Notes: generated by a model not told the origin, from the sequence alone. A stretch of 64,000 nucleotides of DNA from G963665925 sp963676345 (GCA_963676345.2 CAXXTS010000001.1:682001-746000); one strand, 5' to 3'; positions 1 through 9,031 are shown, counted from the first letter of the stretch. Numbers and translations: made by a program.

Positions 1-1113
1 CAAAGCGTTTCAATTGCAAAACGTGACGGCTCTGTTGCCCGCGGTAAAATTGGACAAGTTTTCATTAACGAAGGTCTAAAGCGTGTTGAAACAGACGAGG
101 CACGCAGTGGCGAAATCGTAGTTATTTCAGGTATTTCAGATATTATGATCGGTGAAACAGTTTGTCTTCCTGATCATGTTGATCCGCTACCAATGATGGA
201 CATTGAAGAGCCTACGCTTTCAATGAACTTTCTTGTTAACGATTCTCCTTTCTGTGGTAAAAGTGGTAAGTTCCTTACAAGCCGTCACCTAAGTGCACGT
301 CTTGACAAAGAACTTGAAGTCAATGTTGGTCTGCGTGTTGAAGAGCTTCCAAGTAAAGAGGGCTTCAAAGTTTCAGGCAGAGGTGAACTTCACCTTTCTG
401 TACTGCTTGAAAACATGCGTCGTGAAGGCTATGAGCTTTCTGTTTCTAAGCCAGAAGTACTTCTAAAGGAAATTGACGGGAAAACAAATGAGCCTGTTGA
501 AACGGTTATTGCAACGATGCCTGATGCCCATACTGGAACGGTTATTTCGAAACTTAACGAGCGTAAAGGTGCAATGGTTTCTATGGAGCCTGAAAACGGC
601 TACACAAAAATCACTTTCCATGTGCCAACACGTGGTCTGCTTGGTTACAGAAGTGAATTTATCAATGACACACGCGGTGAGGGCACACTTGTAAGATCAT
701 TCTATGAGTACCAGCCGTACAAGGGTGAAATCGCAGGTAGAAACAATGGTGTTCTTGTCTCTCAACAGGGCGGAACAACAATGTCTTACTCCCTGTTCAA
801 CCTAAGTGAGCGTGCGCAAATGTTTGTTGGTCCTTCTCTTGATGTTTACGAAGGTATGATTATTGGCATGAACAGCCGTAGAGATGATATGGTTGTTAAC
901 CCATGTAAAAATAAGAAACTGACAAACGTACGTGCTTCTGGTTCTGATGATGCACTTAAGCTGATTCAGCCTAGAGTTTTCACACTTGAGGAAGCACTAG
1001 AATTCATTGAGAATGATGAGCTTGTTGAAATCACACCAGATTCAATTCGCCTAAGAAAGAAAATTCTTAATGCTACAGACCGTATGCGTGCAAATAAAAA
1101 AATCGGTCAGTAA
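1..1113 (+). CDS. typA: TypA/BipA ribosome-associated GTPase, C-terminal part (5' end outside window)
   Basis: The open frame runs in from the left edge, so only about 370 C-terminal residues are seen; the GTPase G domain lies outside the window. TypA is a translational GTPase of the EF-G family that binds the ribosome and helps 50S assembly and stress growth. Seen here are the end of domain II, the EF-G-like domain III with the motif SGRGELHLSVLLENMRREG, domain V (RGLLGYRSEF) and the TypA-specific C-terminal domain (KKLTNVRASGSDDA, LEFIENDELVEITP, IRLRKK). These blocks match the family closely and reach the usual C-terminus. A strong intrinsic terminator follows the stop codon, so it ends its transcript. 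Confidence 0.97.
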   Translation, partial: QSVSIAKRDGSVARGKIGQVFINEGLKRVETDEARSGEIVVISGISDIMIGETVCLPDHVDPLPMMDIEEPTLSMNFLVNDSPFCGKSGKFLTSRHLSARLDKELEVNVGLRVEELPSKEGFKVSGRGELHLSVLLENMRREGYELSVSKPEVLLKEIDGKTNEPVETVIATMPDAHTGTVISKLNERKGAMVSMEPENGYTKITFHVPTRGLLGYRSEFINDTRGEGTLVRSFYEYQPYKGEIAGRNNGVLVSQQGGTTMSYSLFNLSERAQMFVGPSLDVYEGMIIGMNSRRDDMVVNPCKNKKLTNVRASGSDDALKLIQPRVFTLEEALEFIENDELVEITPDSIRLRKKILNATDRMRANKKIGQ

Positions 1114-1141
1114 TTTGACATCAAGTCACTTATATTTAATG

Positions 1142-1196
1142 AAAGCGTGTTCCAAAATGGGTTTAGAACTCATTTTGTAACACGCTTTATTTTTTA
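1142..1196 (+). terminator. Intrinsic terminator after typA
   Basis: An 18-bp inverted repeat with one mismatch (arms 1142-1159 and 1171-1188, starting AAAGCGTG and ending CACGCTTT) is followed by a T-rich tract, 28 bases after the typA stop. Confidence 0.85.
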
Positions 1197-1336
1197 TCAC
1201 GCTGGAGGTTTGATACATATAGTACCGATTTGCTTGGCTGTGTAGTAACACCTTTTCGGCGAGTAGATTTTTTCACTCTTCTTTAAAAGACAAACTATAT
1301 TACTTCAAAATAGTACACATACATTATTTGCAATAT

Positions 1337-1368
1337 AAAGCGTTAATCCATAAACGGATTAACGCTTT
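1337..1368 (-). terminator. Probable terminator downstream of tdh
   Basis: A perfect 13-bp inverted repeat (AAAGCGTTAATCC / GGATTAACGCTTT, 6-base loop) lies 45 bases past the tdh stop. The T-tract on the minus strand is weak, so this may be an RNA-end hairpin. Between it and the typA terminator (1197-1336) nothing else was recognised. Confidence 0.55.
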
Positions 1369-1412
1369 GCTATTGCATGCACTGCAAACTATACAATTAT
1401 AATTTTCTTAGC

Positions 1413-2450
1413 CTAGTCCCACTCAAGAATAACCTTGCCGGACTGACCACTTTTCATGATTTCGAAACCTTTTTCAAACTCAGTATAGTGCATTCTATGC
1501 GTAATTACATCTGAAACATCCAGACCAGACTGAAGCATTGCTGTCATCTTGTACCATGTTTCAAACATTTCACGACCATAAATACCTTTTATGAACAGAC
1601 CATTGAAAACAACCTTGTTCCAGTCAACCGGTGTATCCGGTCCCTGAATACCCAGCATGGCAATTTTGCCCCCGTGGAACATATTGTCGACCATGTCCTT
1701 AAATGCAGAAGCATTCCCTGACATTTCAAGACCTACATCAAAGCCTTCTTTCATGTCTAGGTCAACCATGACTTCTGAAAGCTTTTCTTTCATAGGGTTA
1801 ACCACTCTGTCAGCGCCCATTTTCTTTGCAAGACCAAGGCGGTAATCATTAACATCTGTTACAACAATATGACGCGCACCTGCATGGCGTGCAATTGCAG
1901 CAGCCATTATACCGATTGGGCCTGCACCAGTAATGAGTACATCTTCGCCAAGAAGGTCAAATGAAAGTGCTGTATGTACAGCATTACCCAGTGGATCCAT
2001 AATACTCAGCACATCTTCAGGAATCTTAGGGTCGCATAACCACACATTTTGCATCGGAATAGATGCATACTCTGCAAAAATACCTGTTCTGTTTACGCCA
2101 ACACCCATTGTATTCTTACATAGGTGCCTTCTGCCTGCAAGACAGTTTCTGCAGTGTCCGCAAACAATATGACCTTCACCTGAAACCAGATCGCCAACCT
2201 TAAAGTCTTTTACACCAATTCCAATTTCTACAATTTCACCAACAAACTCATGTCCAATAGTCATCGGAACAGGAATAGTAGCTTGTGACCACTCGTCCCA
2301 ATTGTAAATGTGTACATCTGTACCACAAATAGCTGTCTTCTTCATTTTTATAAGTACATCCTGCTCACCAACCTCTGGCATATCCACTTCATCTAACCAA
2401 AGTCCTGGCTTCGCGTATTTTTTTACTAATGCTTTCATTTTATTTGCCAT
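1413..2450 (-). CDS. tdh: L-threonine 3-dehydrogenase, zinc-dependent
   Basis: This 345-residue medium-chain dehydrogenase oxidises L-threonine to 2-amino-3-ketobutyrate with NAD+, the first step of threonine breakdown to glycine and acetyl-CoA. It follows the E. coli Tdh pattern along its length: catalytic zinc site around ICGTDVHIYNWDEW and GHEFVGE, structural-zinc cysteines in CGHCRNCLAGRRHLC, the Rossmann glycines in TGAGPIGIMAAAIARH, and the Tdh signatures GLFIKGIYGREMFETWYKM and SGQSGKVILEWD. The start has GGAGGTG six bases upstream; an in-frame ATG three codons later is possible. No kbl (2-amino-3-ketobutyrate ligase) gene is adjacent, so the partner step must be encoded elsewhere. Upstream there is a cre-like site overlapping the promoter. 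Confidence 0.95.
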   Translation of the reverse strand: MANKMKALVKKYAKPGLWLDEVDMPEVGEQDVLIKMKKTAICGTDVHIYNWDEWSQATIPVPMTIGHEFVGEIVEIGIGVKDFKVGDLVSGEGHIVCGHCRNCLAGRRHLCKNTMGVGVNRTGIFAEYASIPMQNVWLCDPKIPEDVLSIMDPLGNAVHTALSFDLLGEDVLITGAGPIGIMAAAIARHAGARHIVVTDVNDYRLGLAKKMGADRVVNPMKEKLSEVMVDLDMKEGFDVGLEMSGNASAFKDMVDNMFHGGKIAMLGIQGPDTPVDWNKVVFNGLFIKGIYGREMFETWYKMTAMLQSGLDVSDVITHRMHYTEFEKGFEIMKSGQSGKVILEWD

Positions 2451-2500
2451 AACGCACCTCCTAGGGGTATGATACCATATATTGCGCGATTGGTCATTAT

Positions 2501-2521
2501 ATTATACGCGAAACGTTTTCA
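2501..2521 (-). promoter_or_regulatory. tdh promoter -10 with overlapping cre-like catabolite site
   Basis: On the minus strand TGAAAACGTTTCGC (2508-2521) matches 12 of 14 positions of the CcpA cre consensus TGWAARCGYTWNCW and is directly followed by a TATAAT -10 hexamer (2501-2506). A site between -35 and -10 would be expected to repress. The match is seen; CcpA control is inferred. Confidence 0.6.
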
Positions 2522-2597
2522 CTATTTTATTAAATCTTTGTATTAATCTCTTATTAAGTCAAAAGAGCGGTGTTTATTTGAACATTCTAATTTGGTC

Positions 2598-2630
2598 GCA
2601 AAAAAGAGGATGTCTGTGAAACATCCCCTT
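2598..2630 (-). terminator. Intrinsic terminator of the GNAT-like gene
   Basis: On the minus strand a 10-bp stem (AAGGGGATGT / ACATCCTCTT) with a 7-base loop runs into TTTTTT. Confidence 0.8.
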
Positions 2631-2704
2631 CTAGCTTACTTTTAGCGAAATCATTCTCCCACAAAATCATTTCGTACTATACAAAGCGTATTTTATAAAG
2701 GCCA

Positions 2705-3190
2705 CTAAAGTGTTAATGTGTAGAGTGGCACTTCATGCACTCTTTCAAAATCAGCACGCACAGCACTCTGCTTAAGGTCATTATCTTGAACAGCATAGGT
2801 TATACAGGGTCTTACCGGATTCTCTGCGCCAGAGCTTAAGGACACTTCTACACGCTCAAAAATGGATCCAAGTTTCTTATTCCAAACCTTGCTGCCACCA
2901 TATAAGGAAATCCCCTCAAGATTTTTCTTTTGCATTCTTGGTATCAGTATGTACTTCATATAGGCAATGAGGGCACTGTTAAACTCCTCGCTTGCTGGAC
3001 TGCCTATAAAGAATATCCCCTTCGTCTTTTCTGACCAAACCATCGCTGTTCCCGGCGCCATAACATTATCAACAAATACCCATCCCAAACTTAACCCTGA
3101 AACAACATTGATGACTTCTTCGTGTACGTTTCCCTTTTTTAGCAAATGCTCAATGGTTTCAAACTGTGCACGACTTAGTTCATAAATCAT
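2705..3190 (-). CDS. GNAT-acetyltransferase-like protein, short (N-terminal half only)
   Basis: 161 residues. The sequence resembles the N-terminal region of the GNAT_acetyltran type family found in Bacillota (MIYELSRAQFETIEHLL, GWVFVDN, TAMVWSEKTKGIFFIG, EFNSALIAYM). Proteins of that family are usually about 250-270 residues, with the acetyl-CoA-binding GNAT fold in the second half. Here the frame ends at TAG before any such motif, and a terminator follows at once, so the catalytic half appears to be missing. The start is well supported by GGAGGTGG seven bases upstream. It may be a remnant or a free-standing N-domain; substrate unknown. Confidence 0.6.
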   Translation of the reverse strand: MIYELSRAQFETIEHLLKKGNVHEEVINVVSGLSLGWVFVDNVMAPGTAMVWSEKTKGIFFIGSPASEEFNSALIAYMKYILIPRMQKKNLEGISLYGGSKVWNKKLGSIFERVEVSLSSGAENPVRPCITYAVQDNDLKQSAVRADFERVHEVPLYTLTL

Positions 3191-3241
3191 TCAAACCACC
3201 TCCATAAATAAATTCGAATTTATATAGCTGATATTATTTAA

Positions 3242-5005
3242 TCAGTCTGTAAGCAGTCTCATATACTCTGGATACGAGACCCCGTATGACTGTTCCCAAT
3301 ACGCATCAAACTTTCCACTACTTTTCATTGCCATAAAATACTTTTCTAAAATAGATGCAAGCACAACATCTTCTTTTTTTACAGCCCATCCTATAAAAGC
3401 TGTTTCAGATGCTTGAAGAGAAATCTCAAGATTCTCATGTTTCTGGAGTACTAAAAATGCAATATCACTGTCTACAATTGAAAAGTCCGCATAGCCCGCT
3501 TCAATGGCTTCGTACCCTTCTGCATCAGAAAAGACATCGTATACTTCAACATCAACATCGTAATTTTTTTTAATATCATCAAGTACCATTTCATAGGATG
3601 TATCGCGGTTCAGCGCTACCGTTTTTCCGTCCAAATCTTCCATTTTCTCAATGTTTGAACCAACTGCCTGAACAATAACAGTACTTACTGGCACGGTTTT
3701 TATTTGATTGAGAATTTGACTGCGCCACGGCAAATAAGTGAAATTATCGGCATAAACATCCACTCGGTCAAATAAATCCGGCACATAGAAGTAACTTTCA
3801 TCCGTTTTTATCTGTTCAGGTGTTTCACCATCTTTCCAGAAATACTTGGTGAACTGATCAACCACTACAACGTCTAAATCGACCCCCAGAACTTCAGCCA
3901 AGTCCCTTGCAAGCAAATAGTTAATCCCGGCAGGTTCCCCTTCTACAAAGTAGTATCCGACAACATTGGGTTGAAGTGCTGCACGCAGTACACCACGTTC
4001 TCTTATCTGATCTACATAGGTCTGCTCTTCAGCTGAGAGATTCATGGTTTCAAGAACACTTGCGTTTTTTAGTATTAAGGTATAATACTCATAAAAACTA
4101 ATTTCATAGTCCCCCAACCACAATTCGTTTATCAGTCCTTCATCAATCAAGACATCTATATACTTTCTCAGTATGGACTTCAAAATTTTCGAGTCTTTTG
4201 AAACAGCCCATCCCACATATTTTACATCTGTAATAGGAATGCCTATCTCAATATTTTCAAAATGTTTGGCTTCAAGAAAGGCGCGATTGCTGTCCATGAT
4301 GGTCAAATCAGCCTTATTGTTATTCACTGTATCAATTGCTTCTAGTATTGTATCTGTATAGACATAATTCATTTCTATACCATGTGCCTTTTCAATTTCT
4401 GAAAAGGTAGTCATATATGAAGAAACGCCCTGAACGGCGACGGTTTTGCCGTCTAGGTCATATATACTGTTTATCTCTACAGATTTATTATTAATGACGA
4501 GTTCTCTGATTGGTGTGAATCCGATAAAGTCCATCAATTTTTCACGCCACGGAAGTTGTGTCAGTGTGTCTACATAAACATCTACATCCTCAAGCAGATC
4601 TGGTGAATACACTATATTCGGATCCGTTTTAACAGCATTGTCAAACGTGCCGTTTTTTCTAAAAAAGACTTCTATGTTATCCACAACAACAATTTCAAGC
4701 TCCACGCCAATGGCATTCGTAAACATTTTTATGGTGTTGTAATTGAAGCCAGTACGCTTGCCATTTTCCTCCTTCAACACCGTTTCAACCTGGCGCGAAG
4801 CCGCTCTGAGCACACCTTTTTCTTGCAATTCAGTTAAATAGGCCATTTCTTGATCATTCAAATGCATCTTTTCGATTATATTCACTTCTAAATCATCACC
4901 TGCAGGTCCTACATCATCATTAGGTTTTGATGTCGGCTGAGACATTGTGCACGCAGTGAGCGTCATAAGCACACTTAAGATAATTGCCAGCTTTTTCATC
5001 ATCAT
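3242..5005 (-). CDS. Lipoprotein with two tandem family-3 solute-binding domains
   Basis: 587 residues. It begins with a lipoprotein signal (MMMKKLAIILSVLMTLTAC, lipobox LTAC), so it is probably anchored outside the membrane. Two homologous SBP_bac_3-type modules follow, roughly residues 45-315 and 320-585. Both carry the same landmarks in order: RGVLRAA near the start, LPWR, DLDGKTVA, a D-S-x-x-AFL motif and GWAV near the end. Such modules bind amino acids or similar small ligands. No ABC permease or ATPase lies nearby; instead the start codon overlaps the stop of the upstream sensor kinase (TAATG), so the pair is translationally coupled. A role as ligand receptor for that kinase is inferred. 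Confidence 0.8.
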   Translation of the reverse strand: MMMKKLAIILSVLMTLTACTMSQPTSKPNDDVGPAGDDLEVNIIEKMHLNDQEMAYLTELQEKGVLRAASRQVETVLKEENGKRTGFNYNTIKMFTNAIGVELEIVVVDNIEVFFRKNGTFDNAVKTDPNIVYSPDLLEDVDVYVDTLTQLPWREKLMDFIGFTPIRELVINNKSVEINSIYDLDGKTVAVQGVSSYMTTFSEIEKAHGIEMNYVYTDTILEAIDTVNNNKADLTIMDSNRAFLEAKHFENIEIGIPITDVKYVGWAVSKDSKILKSILRKYIDVLIDEGLINELWLGDYEISFYEYYTLILKNASVLETMNLSAEEQTYVDQIRERGVLRAALQPNVVGYYFVEGEPAGINYLLARDLAEVLGVDLDVVVVDQFTKYFWKDGETPEQIKTDESYFYVPDLFDRVDVYADNFTYLPWRSQILNQIKTVPVSTVIVQAVGSNIEKMEDLDGKTVALNRDTSYEMVLDDIKKNYDVDVEVYDVFSDAEGYEAIEAGYADFSIVDSDIAFLVLQKHENLEISLQASETAFIGWAVKKEDVVLASILEKYFMAMKSSGKFDAYWEQSYGVSYPEYMRLLTD

Positions 5006-6642
5006 TAATCATCCTTTATCACTGTTGGAATGATAACTGTAAATCGCATGCCACCATCCGCCCGAATCATAGCTGATATCTTCCCTTTAAGTACTCCCGT
5101 TACAAGATTATAAACAATATTCAGACCAAGTCCACTTGATCCTTTACCTAGCTTGCTTGTAAAGAATGGTTCAAAAATACGGTGGACTTTTTCCTCGTCC
5201 ATGCCACGCCCATTGTCTTCATAAACAAGGGTTACGCGTCCAATTTCCTGTTTGATATAAATCATAATTTCACCCTTGTTTATATCTTGGAAGCCATGTT
5301 CAACCGAGTTCATAATGAAATGGGTCAGCACCTGAGATATAACACCTGGATAACTGTACATATCCACCGGCTTCTCATAATCTATGGATATTTTATGTTG
5401 ACCTTTTCTTAAGAGCACATTCATGTTTTGTATAAGCCCCTGTACACTATGAACGAGTTCAAACTCTTTTTTATGCTCTCTTGACTGATCCACAGCAAGC
5501 AGTTTAAAACTGTTTACCATAGATGAAGCATTTTCAAGATTGTCCAGTATCAGCGCTGAAGAATGTTTTATGTCCTCAAGCTCTGATTCAAATTCTGATT
5601 TTCTGAGCTTGCCCTGATGAAACATGGCAAGAAGGCTATCAATTTGAGCCGTTATATATGAAGCGGTTGTAATACCGACACCTATAGGCGTATTGAGTTC
5701 ATGACTTATACCCGCAACCAGCGACCCTAAAGCCGCTATCTTTCTAGATTCAACCAAATCATCTTGAAGTGCACGCATCTGAATGATTGAAAGCTCAAGT
5801 TCATCATTGGTCTCTTTCAAATCCCGCGTACGCTCTTCAACACGAGACTCAAGTCCCATATTGATTAGCTTGAGTTCATCTGTCATTTCATTCATGCTGT
5901 CAAAGCTCTCTTGAAGCTTTGTTGTCATATTGTTGAACGCCTGCGCAAAATCATTGAACTCGTCTTTTGTATTTGTGTAAACCTTCTTCGTATAATCTCC
6001 ATCACTGATTGATTTCACACCTTCCATAAGAACATCTATGGGGGCAGTCAGCCGCGATGTCAGTACATATAAGAAAATACCAATTAGGACAACAAGCACA
6101 AAAACAATAAAAAGCATCTGGGAAATGGATTTATTAATAGGCTGATAAATTAAATCTTCATCCATATAAATGAGGACCATCCAGTCCCAAGGCTCAAAAT
6201 ACTGATAATAGACAGCATAGTTTTTATCTGAAACCGATACCATCTTTTCAGCGACATCGTTAACTTCTTTCTGTCGTGCTTCATTGTATAAATCTGTATA
6301 AAAGGACCGATCAAAATTGTCATCTTGATTGACAACTTCCAGTGTTCGGTGCTCAAAAATTTGTATTACACCATTTTCAAGCTGTAAATCCAAAATGAAA
6401 TTCCGCGCATGACTTTGCGCGTTCCGTTCGTAGAACCTCGTGTTTGTTGCCCCAAGTCTCTCTATAACAGAATTCTCCTGATTAAGCTGATTCATGATAA
6501 TTTCCATATCTCGGTGGAGACTCTCAGAATGCAGTGCTCGAATACTATTAGAGGTATTCCCAATAAAAATATAGGCTGTTGCTATGACTGGGATGATTAT
6601 TAATGGAATGATAAATAATTGCAGTTTTAGTTTTACTCTCAT
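5005..6642 (-). CDS. Membrane sensor histidine kinase (Cache-like sensor, HAMP, HisKA, HATPase)
   Basis: About 545 residues. There is a first transmembrane helix near residues 7-27, an extracytoplasmic sensor region of about 145 residues, a second helix near 173-195, a HAMP domain, and a long coiled coil. The dimerisation domain has the phospho-acceptor motif GISHELNTPIG, followed by an HATPase_c domain with NSVEHGF, EDNGRGMD and GSSGLGLNIVYNLV. The ATG at 6642 (MRVKLK) is preferred over a GTG four codons upstream, although spacing to GAGG is short. The next gene is the coupled tandem solute-binding lipoprotein. No response regulator is adjacent, so the output partner is unknown. Divergently placed from the glnK-like gene. 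Confidence 0.85.
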   Translation of the reverse strand: MRVKLKLQLFIIPLIIIPVIATAYIFIGNTSNSIRALHSESLHRDMEIIMNQLNQENSVIERLGATNTRFYERNAQSHARNFILDLQLENGVIQIFEHRTLEVVNQDDNFDRSFYTDLYNEARQKEVNDVAEKMVSVSDKNYAVYYQYFEPWDWMVLIYMDEDLIYQPINKSISQMLFIVFVLVVLIGIFLYVLTSRLTAPIDVLMEGVKSISDGDYTKKVYTNTKDEFNDFAQAFNNMTTKLQESFDSMNEMTDELKLINMGLESRVEERTRDLKETNDELELSIIQMRALQDDLVESRKIAALGSLVAGISHELNTPIGVGITTASYITAQIDSLLAMFHQGKLRKSEFESELEDIKHSSALILDNLENASSMVNSFKLLAVDQSREHKKEFELVHSVQGLIQNMNVLLRKGQHKISIDYEKPVDMYSYPGVISQVLTHFIMNSVEHGFQDINKGEIMIYIKQEIGRVTLVYEDNGRGMDEEKVHRIFEPFFTSKLGKGSSGLGLNIVYNLVTGVLKGKISAMIRADGGMRFTVIIPTVIKDD

Positions 6643-6800
6643 ATGCCTCACCACTGTACAAAGGGAATTAGTTACTTAGTATTTACCCTTTTTCTATTTT
6701 CCACAATCGGCTTAAATCAATTATTACAGAAATTTGGGCAAATGATTCATTCTCCGCGTCGATTTTTGATATACTTAGTTCAGATTTGATGGAGGTTTTC

Positions 6801-8075
6801 ATGAGCAAAAGAAATAGACTTTTTGCCGGTGCAATGTTGATCGCGCTGTTTTCCCAACTTTATCTTGACTTACTAATAGACGATTTCAGGGTCAGCTGTG
6901 GTGTTATTGCCCTTGCTATTTTCATACATACCAACCGAGACATTTCTGGAATTACAATCGGGCTAACTTCTGCTGTTTCAACCTTTACGTGGCGTGTTAT
7001 TGTCCTTTTTTTCTTCGGAAACCTTGACCCAGCTATTGTCCTGAGTTACTTACCTGAAATATTCTTTTATATTGGATATGGTATTTTCATGCAGTATAGT
7101 GTGCAAAAATACGCCATTTTCACCTTTGATTTATTCTCAATTTTTGCCGTTGTATGTGACTTCACTCTGAACCTCTTGGAAGTCCTCATTCGTGTGGCGT
7201 GGTTTAAGCAAAACTTTTTCAGCGATATACTGACAACCCTCCTATTCGTTGCGGTCATTCGCACAACCATAGCCCTAATTATACTCGTTGTTCTACGCTA
7301 TCAAAAAATACTTCTGCTTAAAGAAGAGCACGAACTCCGCTATAGACGCCTTTTATGGCTAAATTCGTTTTTGCGTACGGAAATCTTTTGGATGGAAAAC
7401 AATATGGAACGCATTGAAGAGGTTATGACAGGGGCTTACCAACACTTTGAAGATATAAAAATCAATAGGAACGAAGAAAACTGGTCTTACGATGCATTAA
7501 ATTTGGCCGGGGCTGTGCATGAAATAAAAAAAGAATATGAACTTGTTATCCGGGGCGTCCATGACTTAATGGAAAACAAGTACCAGAATCAGACCATGAC
7601 CTTTTATTCTGTACTCTCAATTTTAGAAGAACAGATGCGTGCTGAAATGATTGGCAGACAGGATGACATTCGCCTTCTTGTTCAAGGGGGGTCTGATTTT
7701 CATACTATTAATCATTTTCAGCTGATGTCCATATTCAGGAACTTAATACTTAACTCCTGTGACGCTGCCAGAGGTTACAAGCATCCAGTTACAATAAAAT
7801 TGACACACTGGGTTGAAGGCAATATGCACAAATTCCAAGTCAGTGACAACGGTCCTGGTATCAAACCTGAGAATTTACCGCTTATTAAAACACCCGGATT
7901 CTCAACGAAAATTGATTATCAGACGGGTCATATAAACCGCGGGTTGGGACTGACCATTGTATATAGACTGATTGAAGATGTACTCGGCGGAACCATCCAT
8001 GCTAGGTCTACGCCCACGAAAGATACGACCTTTACCATTGAAATTCCAAAAGACAAAATAGAAGTGCACTCTTAA
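6801..8075 (+). CDS. glnK: Integral-membrane sensor kinase of the GlnK (YcbA) type
   Basis: About 425 residues. Roughly the first 175 residues form five or six hydrophobic segments; a cytoplasmic linker holds a VHEIKKEY motif whose histidine is the likely phosphate acceptor, and an HATPase_c domain follows with NLILNSCDAARG, DNGPGI and RGLGLTIVYRLIEDVLGG. In Bacillus subtilis the comparable kinase GlnK with regulator GlnL senses glutamine and activates the glutamine symporter gene glnT. The same gene order is present here, which supports the assignment. The start at 6801 is chosen because GGAGG sits five bases upstream; an upstream TTG and ATG overlap that site. Ligand specificity is inferred from context. 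Confidence 0.75.
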   Translation: MSKRNRLFAGAMLIALFSQLYLDLLIDDFRVSCGVIALAIFIHTNRDISGITIGLTSAVSTFTWRVIVLFFFGNLDPAIVLSYLPEIFFYIGYGIFMQYSVQKYAIFTFDLFSIFAVVCDFTLNLLEVLIRVAWFKQNFFSDILTTLLFVAVIRTTIALIILVVLRYQKILLLKEEHELRYRRLLWLNSFLRTEIFWMENNMERIEEVMTGAYQHFEDIKINRNEENWSYDALNLAGAVHEIKKEYELVIRGVHDLMENKYQNQTMTFYSVLSILEEQMRAEMIGRQDDIRLLVQGGSDFHTINHFQLMSIFRNLILNSCDAARGYKHPVTIKLTHWVEGNMHKFQVSDNGPGIKPENLPLIKTPGFSTKIDYQTGHINRGLGLTIVYRLIEDVLGGTIHARSTPTKDTTFTIEIPKDKIEVHS

Positions 8076-8099
8076 AATAAATGATACAGGAGTAAATAT

Positions 8100-8966
8100 A
8101 TGCGATTTTACATTGTTGAAGACGATCCGAATATTGTACTTATACTAAAGCAGATTCTATCGGACCAAAGTTTAGGAGAAGTTATTGGTGTAGCGCACGA
8201 TGGCGAGAAAGCGCTTAAAGAAATTCCCACGCTTCAACCTGACATAGTCCTGGTCGATTTGTTCATTCCAAAACTGGATGGGCTTTCTCTACTTCAAAAG
8301 TTAAAGGGAAGTGTCACCTCCATTATGATTTCACAAGTCTCAGCAAAGGATATGGTTGGGCGTGCCTATGAAGCTGGTGTAGAGTTTTTTATTCAAAAAC
8401 CTATAAATGCTATTGAAGTAATATCTGTCATTAGGAATGTAAAAAAATCTATAGATGCTGAGCGCAAGCTCAGTCAAATAAAGTCTATGTTTGCAGTAGA
8501 AATGATGGAACCCGTGCAAAATAAGACATCTCTAGTAAATAATATTTCCGATAAAGTATACAAAAAAGATCGGGTTGCTGAAGCGCTCCGTGAAATTGGT
8601 GTTTTGGGCGAAAGTGGTGCTGATGCCATACTCACCTCTGTACATTACCTTATCGACCACCCAAATGCGCTTAACGAAATGTCTCTAAAGAAATTTTTCA
8701 ATCATTTCAGCAAGCACCCTAAGTCATTTGAGCAGAAGATTCGACGTACCGCAGCAGTAGCCCTGAATAATCTAGCCTATATGGGTCTAGACGATTACTC
8801 AAACCTTGTTTTCCAAGACTACGCACATGTCCTATTTGCCTTTCGTGAAGTTCGTGTGGAAATGGACGGTATTAAGGCACAAAATGACGCGCATGGCTCG
8901 GTAAATATTCGTAAATTTCTGGAAGGATTGTCACATATCTGCACGAGTGACGAAATATTATTTTAA
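8100..8966 (+). CDS. glnL: Response regulator of the GlnL (YcbB) type
   Basis: 288 residues. The receiver domain occupies about residues 1-120 with the acidic pair in VEDDPN, the phospho-acceptor Asp in VLVDLFIPKLDG and the conserved Lys in QKPINA. The C-terminal half (about 145-285) is the YcbB-type DNA-binding domain rather than OmpR or NarL type: LREIGVLGESGADAILTSVHYL and IRRTAAVALNNLAYMGLDDY are characteristic. It follows the kinase gene by 24 bases and has its own GGAG. Its predicted target is the symporter gene directly downstream, in front of which lies a direct repeat close to the known GlnL site. Confidence 0.8.
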   Translation: MRFYIVEDDPNIVLILKQILSDQSLGEVIGVAHDGEKALKEIPTLQPDIVLVDLFIPKLDGLSLLQKLKGSVTSIMISQVSAKDMVGRAYEAGVEFFIQKPINAIEVISVIRNVKKSIDAERKLSQIKSMFAVEMMEPVQNKTSLVNNISDKVYKKDRVAEALREIGVLGESGADAILTSVHYLIDHPNALNEMSLKKFFNHFSKHPKSFEQKIRRTAAVALNNLAYMGLDDYSNLVFQDYAHVLFAFREVRVEMDGIKAQNDAHGSVNIRKFLEGLSHICTSDEILF

Positions 8967-8967
8967 G

Positions 8968-9031
8968 TTTTCTGACTTTTTGTTCAAGGCTTGTCACAAT
9001 TTGAAACCGTTTGAAACACCCCCTTTATAAT
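8968..9031 (+). promoter_or_regulatory. Predicted GlnL operator and promoter of the symporter gene
   Basis: TTTTCT-GACT-TTTTGT at 8968-8983 matches the direct repeat TTTTGT-N4-TTTTGT reported for B. subtilis GlnL at glsA-glnT, with one mismatch. Downstream are a weak TTGAAA (9001-9006) and a perfect TATAAT (9026-9031) with a 19-base spacer, as expected of an activator-dependent promoter. TTTGAAAC also occurs twice here, at 9000-9007 region and 9010-9017 region. Binding is inferred. Confidence 0.6.
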
